From positions 186,001 to 250,000 of the forward strand of contig NZ_JAEFAJ010000001.1 of the NCBI RefSeq assembly GCF_016287535.1: 64,000 nucleotides of DNA. The letters are read 5' to 3'. Made by a program: the position numbers and the translations under genes. This document shows positions 58,361-64,000 of this stretch, piece after piece. The notes under the pieces were generated by a model. That model made no database searches, had not been told where the DNA came from, and was given only the letters and a program-made list of their open reading frames with translations. Position 1 is the first letter of the stretch; every line of letters starts with the position of its first letter. The stretch comes from Ruminococcus sp. GTDB lineage: Bacteria > Bacillota > Clostridia > Oscillospirales > Ruminococcaceae.

Positions 58361-58389
58361 ATTATACCACATCAGGATTATTTTTGCAA
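58361..58389 (-). promoter_or_regulatory. Promoter of the parE operon
   Basis: TTGCAA, 17 nt, TATAAT on the minus strand. Confidence 0.75.
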
Positions 58390-58416
58390 GTGCGCGGCAG
58401 TATCTCTGAAATATAT

Positions 58417-58445
58417 GCAAAAAAGCAGTCATTACGACTGCTTTC
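58417..58445 (-). terminator. Terminator after the gatCAB-arsC-like operon
   Basis: AAAGCAGTC-ATTAC-GACTGCTTT with TTTTTT on the minus strand. Confidence 0.88.
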
Positions 58446-58448
58446 CGC

Positions 58449-58799
58449 TTATTTGAGCGCCTCTTCGTACTCTTTTTCCCTGAAGCCGACAAGGACCTTG
58501 CCGTCCGTGACAAGGATAGGTCTCTTGACCAGCATTCCGTCTGTTGCAAGGAGCTTCAGCTGCTCTTCCTCTGTCATATCCTGCAGCTTGTCCTTCAGCC
58601 CCATTGATTTATAAAGGAGACCGCTTGTATTGAAGAACTTTTTCAGCGGAAGTCCGCTCATTTTATGCCATTTTTTCAGTTCCGCAAGAGTCGGATTATT
58701 CTCCTTTATGTCTCTCATCTCATAGCTTATTCCCCTCTCGTCCAGCCATTTCTTAGCCTTCTGACAAGTCGTACATTTTGGATAGCATATAAATTTCAT
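58449..58799 (-). CDS. ArsC/Spx-family protein with CxxC
   Basis: 116 aa. FICYPKCTTCQKAKKWLDERGI is the active-site loop with a CTTC motif; then YEMRDIKENNPTLAEL, a helical insert (KKWHKMSGLPLKKFFNTSG), and KRPILVTDGKVLVGFREKEYEEAL. This is the arsenate reductase-like/YffB-Spx group; Spx itself would bind RNA polymerase, but no Spx-specific residue can be checked here. The second ATG (58799) sits 7 nt after GGAGG and is preferred; the first overlaps the gatB stop as ATGA. Last gene after gatCAB, which suggests a housekeeping redox role by position only. Confidence 0.85.
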   Translation of the reverse strand: MKFICYPKCTTCQKAKKWLDERGISYEMRDIKENNPTLAELKKWHKMSGLPLKKFFNTSGLLYKSMGLKDKLQDMTEEEQLKLLATDGMLVKRPILVTDGKVLVGFREKEYEEALK

Positions 58800-58801
58800 C
58801 T

Positions 58802-60241
58802 TCATTCCTCCGTTTTAAGTTTATTTTCAAGTATACCTCTTAGTTTTGCGGGATCAGCCTTTCCGCCGGAAGCCTTCATGGCTTGCCCCACAAGGTAGCC
58901 TAAAGCATTTGTTTTGCCGTTCCTGTAGTCGTTTACTGATTTTTCGTTTAAAGCGATGATATTACCGGCAAGCTCGCTTAGAAATCCCGTATCGGAATTC
59001 TGTACAAGACCGAGTCTGTTTATTATTTCTTCGGTGTTTCCGCCTTTTATTATAAGCTCGTCGAGCACTGTCTTTGACCCGGAGCTTGATATAACGCCTT
59101 TTTCCTGTGCTGCACAAAGCTCACAGAGATTCTCCGGCGTTATACCGGTCTCAGCTATGGTCCTTCCTGTATCGTTCATATACTTTGTTATCTCTCCGAC
59201 TATCCTGTTAGCAACAGAATGGCAGCTGCATTTTTCAAGACTTACACATTCGTCGTAAAGCTCTGCCTTTTCAGGCGAATCTGCTATGATAAACGCTTCT
59301 GAGCTGTTCAGTCCGTGCTCCTTTACATACCGTATCATCTTCTTATCCGGCAGTTCGGGTAACTCAGACTTTGACTGCCTTACTGCTTCGGGATCAAGAA
59401 CTATCAGTCCGAGGTCAGGTTCAGGGAAAAAACGATAATCCTGTGCGTTCTCCTTGCTGCGCATAAGGATACTCACACCTTTTTTATCGTCCCAGCGCCG
59501 TGTTTCACGCTCAACACTGCCACCATCGGCAATGATTTCCGTCTGACGTTTTATCTCGTACTCTATCCCCCTAAGAGCAGCACTGAAGCTGTTTACATTT
59601 TTCAGCTCGCAGCGTGTTCCGGGCGGCTGCCCTTTCTCATGCACCGAAACATTCACATCGCACCTTATGCTGCCCTCCTGCATTTTGCAGTCGGATATGC
59701 CGATGTAACGCAGGACAGCTCTGACAGTTTCAAGAAAAATACGCGCTTCGGCGGGGCTTCTCAGGTCGGGCTCTGTAACGATCTCAATAAGAGGCACTCC
59801 GCACCTGTTATAGTCGCAAAGAGTACCGCCTGTTGCTTCATCATGAAGAAGCTTTCCTGCGTCTTCTTCGATATGGATACGGGTTATCCCTATCCTCCGG
59901 ATTTCTTTATCCACAAGTATATCAAGATAACCCCTGCCGCATACAGGTATATCAGCCTGAGATATCTGGTATGCTTTCGGCAGATCAGGATAGAAATAAT
60001 TTTTTCTGTCCTGACGGCTTATCATATTTATCTCGCAGTTCAGCGCCTGTCCCATTTTTACCGCATAATAACAAGCCTGCCTGTTCAGGCGCGGCAGCGT
60101 TCCCGGAAGTCCGAGACATACAGGGCATACATTTGTATTCGGCTCTGCCCCAAAAATGTTTTTACAGCTGCAAAACAGCTTTGATTCCGTATTCAGCTCA
60201 GCATGGACCTCAAGTCCGATAACTGGTTCGACTACTGCCAT
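58802..60241 (-). CDS. gatB: Aspartyl/glutamyl-tRNA amidotransferase subunit B
   Basis: 479 aa. Activates misacylated Glu-tRNA(Gln) or Asp-tRNA(Asn) with ATP for amidation. The N-terminal GLEVHAELNTESKLFCSC carries zinc-linked cysteines with NVCPVCLGLPGTLP, then KNYFYPDLPKAYQISQ, HIEEDAGKL, and the YqeY-like tail domain GYLVGQAMKASGGKADP. AGGAGG before the ATG, which overlaps gatA by 10 bp. Order gatC-gatA-gatB is standard. Confidence 0.97.
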   Translation of the reverse strand: MAVVEPVIGLEVHAELNTESKLFCSCKNIFGAEPNTNVCPVCLGLPGTLPRLNRQACYYAVKMGQALNCEINMISRQDRKNYFYPDLPKAYQISQADIPVCGRGYLDILVDKEIRRIGITRIHIEEDAGKLLHDEATGGTLCDYNRCGVPLIEIVTEPDLRSPAEARIFLETVRAVLRYIGISDCKMQEGSIRCDVNVSVHEKGQPPGTRCELKNVNSFSAALRGIEYEIKRQTEIIADGGSVERETRRWDDKKGVSILMRSKENAQDYRFFPEPDLGLIVLDPEAVRQSKSELPELPDKKMIRYVKEHGLNSSEAFIIADSPEKAELYDECVSLEKCSCHSVANRIVGEITKYMNDTGRTIAETGITPENLCELCAAQEKGVISSSGSKTVLDELIIKGGNTEEIINRLGLVQNSDTGFLSELAGNIIALNEKSVNDYRNGKTNALGYLVGQAMKASGGKADPAKLRGILENKLKTEE

Positions 60242-61665
60242 GCCGCACCTCCTGTCAGTTCATATCCGTAAGCCGCGTCAAGCACATCGTTGTCAGCAAA
60301 TCTCCTGCCGATAAGCTGCAGCCCGATCGGCAGTCCTGAAGAGCTTCTGCCGCAGGGAACGCTTACAGCCGGAAGTCCTGCCATACTTGCCGGTACCGTA
60401 AATATATCAGCCGCATACATATCTGTTGCTGGTATTCTGTTATCAAGCTCGATACCTGCCCTGGGATAAACCGGAGCAGCAATAATATCACATACTTCAA
60501 AAGCTCTCTCAAAGTCATATGTAATTCTCCTGCGGCATGATATTGCTCTTTTGTAATACGCCTCGCAGTATCCTTCGCTCAGTACAAAAGTACCCAGCAT
60601 TATGCGGCGCTTGACTTCATCACCAAATCCCTCTGTACGGCTGCGTTTATACATATCCGCAATCGAAACTATATTCTGTTCCCTGAAGCCGTAGCGCACA
60701 CCGTCATATCTTGCGAGATTGGAGGAGGCTTCTGCCGAGGAAATTATATAATAAGCCTTTACCGAATCCTTAATGGAAGGAAGAGATATATCCACAAGCT
60801 CCGCTCCCTGCTTCTCCATTTCCTTTAGGGCAGCTTCCAAAGCATCAGATATTTCAGCGTCAGTGCAGGCTTTCATCATTTCAGCACACACACCTATCCT
60901 GAGCCCTTTTAGCTCCCCAGTCAGCTCATGTGAAAAATTTTTTCTGAAACTTGTCACATCTTTGATGTCATATCCGTTTATTGTATTGTGGAGATAAAAT
61001 GTATCTCTTACATTTTTTCCAAAGGAACCTATTCTGTCAAGTGAAGAGGCAAACGCGATCAGTCCGTATCTTGAAACAGAACCGTAGGACGGACAGAATC
61101 CCACAACGCCGCAGAAAGATGCCGGCTGACGTACAGATCCGCCTGTGTCGGAACCGAGAGCAAGAACCGCTGCTCCGGCTGCAACTGAAGCAGCAGAGCC
61201 ACCCGATGAACCACCTGATGAAAAGCTCTTATCAACAGGATTTCTTACCGCTCCGAATATGCCTGTATCAGAGGCGGAACCCATTGCAAATTCATCCATA
61301 TTCATCTTGCCTGTAATTACAGCTCCGGCTGCTTCAAGTCTTTCGACAGCCGTTGCGCTGTAAGGAGGTATATAGTTTTCGAGCATTCTCGAAGCGCAGG
61401 TAGTACGCAGACCTCTTGTTGATATATTATCCTTGATCGCAACGGGTATACCGGTAAGTAATGAGATATCCTCCCCTGCAGCGATCCTTCTGTCGGCTTC
61501 CTCTGCTGCCTGAACAGCTTTGTCATTGAAGGTTACATAACAGTTCAGCTCAGTCTGTACCGCTTTTGCACGCTCCATAACGTCATTCAGCAGTTCTCTT
61601 GCGCTGCATTTCTTTGTCCTCAGCATATCAGCAAGTACGGATACGCTCATATCACACAGCACCAT
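60232..61665 (-). CDS. gatA: Aspartyl/glutamyl-tRNA amidotransferase subunit A
   Basis: 477 aa. Amidase subunit that frees ammonia from glutamine. The Ser-cisSer-Lys triad is visible: Lys in IPVAIKDNIS, and the serines in SSGGSSGGSAASVAAG followed by LGSDTGGSVRQPA. The sequence is complete. The start is uncertain: the first ATG lies only 2 bp after the gatC stop with TAAGG touching it, and an ATG five codons on is possible. Two bases separate it from gatC, so translation is coupled. Confidence 0.97.
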   Translation of the reverse strand: MVLCDMSVSVLADMLRTKKCSARELLNDVMERAKAVQTELNCYVTFNDKAVQAAEEADRRIAAGEDISLLTGIPVAIKDNISTRGLRTTCASRMLENYIPPYSATAVERLEAAGAVITGKMNMDEFAMGSASDTGIFGAVRNPVDKSFSSGGSSGGSAASVAAGAAVLALGSDTGGSVRQPASFCGVVGFCPSYGSVSRYGLIAFASSLDRIGSFGKNVRDTFYLHNTINGYDIKDVTSFRKNFSHELTGELKGLRIGVCAEMMKACTDAEISDALEAALKEMEKQGAELVDISLPSIKDSVKAYYIISSAEASSNLARYDGVRYGFREQNIVSIADMYKRSRTEGFGDEVKRRIMLGTFVLSEGYCEAYYKRAISCRRRITYDFERAFEVCDIIAAPVYPRAGIELDNRIPATDMYAADIFTVPASMAGLPAVSVPCGRSSSGLPIGLQLIGRRFADNDVLDAAYGYELTGGAAWQ

Positions 61666-61667
61666 CC

Positions 61668-61931
61668 TTACTGCACCGTCCTTGGTACTGCAAAACAGCC
61701 CTCAGATACCTGAGGCGAATTGCTCATAAGCTCTTCAAAGGTCAGCTCTGACGGTATCACAGTATCCTCACGCAGCTCCATTCCTTCTGAAATGATCTCA
61801 CCTTCATAATATTCAGGCAGCTCGGACATCATTCCGATAATACCGCACAGGTCTTCAGCAATGCTGTCCGCTTGATCTTCGCTTATATCAAGGAATGCAA
61901 GTTCTGCGATATGTTTAATGTCTATTTCCAT
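61668..61931 (-). CDS. gatC: Aspartyl/glutamyl-tRNA amidotransferase subunit C
   Basis: 87 aa. A small subunit that wraps around GatA and GatB. The helical N-terminus IKHIAELAFLDISEDQADSIAEDL is typical, and the LREDTVIPSEL region resembles the usual LREDVV stretch before the tail. AGGAG ribosome site and its own promoter (TTGCTA-N17-TATAAT). First gene of gatC-gatA-gatB-arsC-like. Confidence 0.93.
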   Translation of the reverse strand: MEIDIKHIAELAFLDISEDQADSIAEDLCGIIGMMSELPEYYEGEIISEGMELREDTVIPSELTFEELMSNSPQVSEGCFAVPRTVQ

Positions 61932-61959
61932 AAGCAGCTCCTAAAAATAATATATGACT

Positions 61960-61988
61960 ATTATACCACAGTTCCCATATATTAGCAA
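61960..61988 (-). promoter_or_regulatory. Promoter of gatCAB
   Basis: TTGCTA, 17 nt, TATAAT on the minus strand, 28 nt before gatC. Confidence 0.72.
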
Positions 61989-62000
61989 CCGGCTTGAAAT

Positions 62001-62032
62001 AAAAAAACAGCCGGCTGATTAAGCCGGCTGCT
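62001..62032 (-). terminator. Terminator after the SleB-type hydrolase gene
   Basis: CAGCCGGCT-GATTA-AGCCGGCTG with a run of seven T on the minus strand. Confidence 0.9.
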
Positions 62033-62039
62033 GTTCCTA

Positions 62040-63044
62040 TTAATAGAAGTGGTTGCTGTATCCGTCACCCCAGAAACCTAAGAAACCCTGAGTAAAGGAT
62101 TCAGGTTCATTGAAGTAAAGTCTTACAGCATCTTTTACGCTTTGTGTAACGTAACCAGAATATGTAGTAAGGTTTACATAATTCCATGCGCCAGTAAACT
62201 GATTCGGTTCTGTGAGCACACCGTATACAGTATTTGAAAAACTCGGCGACTTGACTCTATTCATGATCACCTCTACTACCAACGCCTTATCGTAGTCGCT
62301 GATCCAATTGCTGCCTGCTTCGTTTGCAACAGCGTTACAGAGAAGAATATAATCTTCATCTGAGATCGGAAGAGCCTTTTCACTTACTTCAACATCGATA
62401 GCTACCGGCTCCGGTGCAGGTTCAACATCCGTCTGTGTTGTTACCTCGGGAGCTTCTGTTACAGCCTCGACTGTAGTAGTAGTCGTTTCGGCTGTAGTAG
62501 TTTCAGTAGTTGTCGTTGTAGTTGTAGTTGTTTCTGTAGTCGTTGTTGTAGTAGCCTGTGTTGTTATTGAAGTAATGTCAGCTAAAGCAGCTGTTGTTTC
62601 TGTTACTACATCCGCAACGTCAGCAACAAGTGAAGCCGTTGTAGCAGGCTGTGTAACAGGCTGTGTAATTGCAGCCGGCGCGTGAGCCGGTGCTGGCACC
62701 GATTTTGAAATCTTAGCAGCTTTATCAGCTGCCCCTGTACTGTTTTTGGAAGATGTGCCCTCCTGAACAGAACTAAAGTACTTGCTTGCGGCCATTAAAT
62801 CCTCGGCCTTGTTAGATTTCTTGGTGGTTGTTCCTTTGTTTGCAGTTGCGTTATCTGTCTCATCTGCAGTTGAATCTACAGATGCTGAGTCAGCAGCGCC
62901 GTCAGTATTTGCGACACCCGCGTTATCAGAGACAAGATCGACTTTACTGATAGTTGAAGAAGTTATGTATCCAACTCCGAATCCACCAGCAAGTACTGAA
63001 GCAACCACTCCGCAACATAAAGCTGCGGTTTTGAGATTACCCAT
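62040..63044 (-). CDS. Secreted or anchored SleB-type cell wall hydrolase with Thr-rich linker
   Basis: 334 aa. N-terminal hydrophobic segment (about 6-29) followed by a low-complexity region of Asp/Ala/Thr, a long Thr run (about 170-200, with Glu spaced in it) and a C-terminal hydrolase_2/SleB domain (about 235-334): DEDYILLCNAVANEAGSNW with the catalytic Glu, VIMNRVKSPSFSNTVYGVL, and NQFTGAWNYV; it ends FWGDGYSNHFY. The family cuts peptidoglycan, in Bacillus during germination or in cell separation. Start ATG at 63044 follows AAGGATG, and the promoter at 63096-63124 rules out the longer frame. Confidence 0.88.
   Translation of the reverse strand: MGNLKTAALCCGVVASVLAGGFGVGYITSSTISKVDLVSDNAGVANTDGAADSASVDSTADETDNATANKGTTTKKSNKAEDLMAASKYFSSVQEGTSSKNSTGAADKAAKISKSVPAPAHAPAAITQPVTQPATTASLVADVADVVTETTAALADITSITTQATTTTTTETTTTTTTTTETTTAETTTTTVEAVTEAPEVTTQTDVEPAPEPVAIDVEVSEKALPISDEDYILLCNAVANEAGSNWISDYDKALVVEVIMNRVKSPSFSNTVYGVLTEPNQFTGAWNYVNLTTYSGYVTQSVKDAVRLYFNEPESFTQGFLGFWGDGYSNHFY
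62455..62570. repeat. Low-complexity Thr-codon repeat (ACT/ACA/ACC with GAA)
   Basis: On the coding strand mostly ACN codons broken by GAA/GCN, encoding a Thr-rich linker of the hydrolase. The codons vary, so this is a protein repeat, not a perfect DNA tandem array. Confidence 0.7.
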
Positions 63045-63095
63045 CAACTCATCCTTTCCTGAAAAAAGCATTTTCAATTTTTTCGGGCTGTTGTT

Positions 63096-63124
63096 ATGAT
63101 AACACATCTTACCTCAAATGGCAA
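63096..63124 (-). promoter_or_regulatory. Promoter of the SleB-type hydrolase gene
   Basis: TTGCCA, 17 nt, TATCAT, with TGTG before the -10 box, on the minus strand. Confidence 0.65.
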
Positions 63125-63410
63125 TACTTTCAAATTTTTTTCCATTTTATGGCTAATAGTTTCCACGAATTTAAAGGTATCAAAGTAAATCTGCACATAT
63201 TAGTTTTCTATTATGTGAATATAATGTTAATTTATTGTTAATAACTCTTCTGTTTTAACCGCATTTTGTTACAAAACAGTTACAAAAACTACGCCGTTGT
63301 TAACGATATAATGGGATTTTTAAGACATCCCGCCTTGAAAGCTGACCTTCAAGAACCAGAAAAGCGATGAAATAATTGCACGGAAGATTTCAAAAATATA
63401 GTTCAGGCTA
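63125..63410. other. Non-coding stretch between the hydrolase and MoxR genes
   Basis: About 290 bases, AT-rich, without a plausible gene. It holds an ATAATG/TATAAT box near 63307-63312 on the plus strand and a short CTTGAA...TTCAAG hairpin near 63333-63353, so a small transcript is possible but not supported by more. Confidence 0.3.
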
Positions 63411-63439
63411 TTGCAAAAAAATGCTTAAAATGATATAAT
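63411..63439 (+). promoter_or_regulatory. Promoter of the moxR gene
   Basis: TTGCAA, 17 nt, TATAAT with TG before the -10 box. Confidence 0.7.
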
Positions 63440-63473
63440 AAATAAGTATAAACAAATCTGTTAGGAGAAGTAT

Positions 63474-64000
63474 ATGAACAAAACATATTACACCGATCAA
63501 ATCAATTCAATTATCTCTGAGGTAAAAAAAGCCGTCATCGGCAAGGACGCTATTATAATAAAGGTATTGCTTGCCATGCTGTGCAGAGGTCATGTTCTTA
63601 TCGAGGATATTCCCGGAGTCGGCAAGACTACCCTTGCTCTCGCATTTTCAAAGGCTCTGTCACTTGAGCATAACCGTATGCAGTTCACTCCGGACGTGCT
63701 TCCTTCCGACGTTACAGGCTTCTCGGTCTATAACAAGAGCAACGGCAAATTCGAGTTCAGACCGGGTGTCGCTTTCTGCAACCTGTTTCTCGCCGACGAG
63801 ATAAACCGTACATCAAGCAAGACACAGTCCGCTCTGCTTGAGCTCATGGAAGAAAAAAGCATAACTGTTGACGGAAATACCTACAAGCTTCCTGAGCCAT
63901 ATACCGTTATTGCAACTCAGAATCCCATAGGTTCTGCCGGAACACATAATCTTCCGGATTCACAGCTTGACCGCTTTATGATCAAGCTCAGCATGGGATA
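63474..64000 (+). CDS. MoxR-family AAA+ ATPase, 3'-truncated by the window
   Basis: About 175 residues are seen. MoxR ATPases act as chaperones, often with a VWA protein and a transglutaminase-like gene. Visible are VIGKDAIIIKVLLAMLCRGH, Walker A EDIPGVGKTT, the lid region RMQFTPDVLPSDVTGF, Walker B LFLADEINRTSSKTQSALLELM, and ATQNPI with the sensor. The frame runs to the window end, so no stop is in view. AGGAG precedes the ATG at 63474. In such loci a DUF58/VWA gene usually follows. Confidence 0.93.
   Translation, partial: MNKTYYTDQINSIISEVKKAVIGKDAIIIKVLLAMLCRGHVLIEDIPGVGKTTLALAFSKALSLEHNRMQFTPDVLPSDVTGFSVYNKSNGKFEFRPGVAFCNLFLADEINRTSSKTQSALLELMEEKSITVDGNTYKLPEPYTVIATQNPIGSAGTHNLPDSQLDRFMIKLSMG

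Noticed and set aside
62455..62570. Tandem repeat or CRISPR-like array
   Set aside because: It is Thr-rich coding sequence with varied codons, no spacers and no regular unit.

Overview
The window looks like chromosome of an anaerobic, endospore-forming Firmicute of the Ruminococcus/Oscillospiraceae type. The evidence is a sporulation gene (yunB), a SleB-type hydrolase, a biotin-dependent Na+-pump decarboxylase, reverse rubrerythrin, a domain-permuted GH3 beta-glucosidase, GatCAB, class A RNase P RNA, and many consensus TTGACA/TTGCAA-N17-TATAAT promoters with strong AGGAGG ribosome sites. I see no phage, insertion sequence, CRISPR array, tRNA or rRNA. The only clearly broken gene is a GNAT fragment near 52.4 kb. 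Genus-level assignment is inference.

Layout. 0-2.7 kb: 3' end of a cobalamin adenosyltransferase, then on the minus strand an apbE - NusG-II protein - Gx transporter cassette resembling part of the flavin-based extracellular electron transfer loci. 2.7-7.1 kb: glycolytic operon pgk - two small membrane proteins - tpiA - gpmI. 7.3-11.5 kb: alkD-like repair gene and the oadA-oadG-biotin carrier-oadB Na+ pump operon. 11.7-14.3 kb: a TetM/EF-G-like GTPase fused to a YacP/Rae1-like NYN nuclease, the most striking protein of the window. 14.4-17.6 kb: yunB, a methyltransferase and glmS. 17.7-22 kb: a cluster of an SPFH protein with three zinc ribbons, two paralogous zinc-ribbon membrane proteins and an exported membrane protein, recalling Bacillus ydjGHI. 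22.1-25.3 kb: permuted GH3 enzyme and an ArsC/Spx-like protein.

25.4-34.5 kb: rubrerythrin, a free-standing NrdD-tail-like protein divergent from a Crp/Fnr regulator, uppP, a PC4/YdbC protein, a DUF6514-like protein, a TPM lipoprotein - ABC exporter - small alarmone synthetase operon, an 8-oxoguanine glycosylase and an AraC regulator. 34.5-38.2 kb: RNase P RNA, a YdbS/YdbT-like PH-domain pair and an AgcS symporter. 38.5-51 kb: a long plus-strand housekeeping block: RNase J, GdpP, L9, DnaB, TilS, FtsH, then FHA - FtsW/RodA - PBP.

51-64 kb: ribosome hibernation factor, LUD protein, GNAT remnant, aldolase-like enzyme; then minus strand: a divergent topoisomerase IV pair with a zinc-ribbon protein between its subunits, an ArsC-like gene, gatCAB, a SleB-type hydrolase with a threonine-rich linker; and finally the start of a plus-strand MoxR ATPase cut by the window end. 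Many starts were moved downstream of the longest frame because a strong ribosome site selects an internal ATG, or a TTG or GTG.
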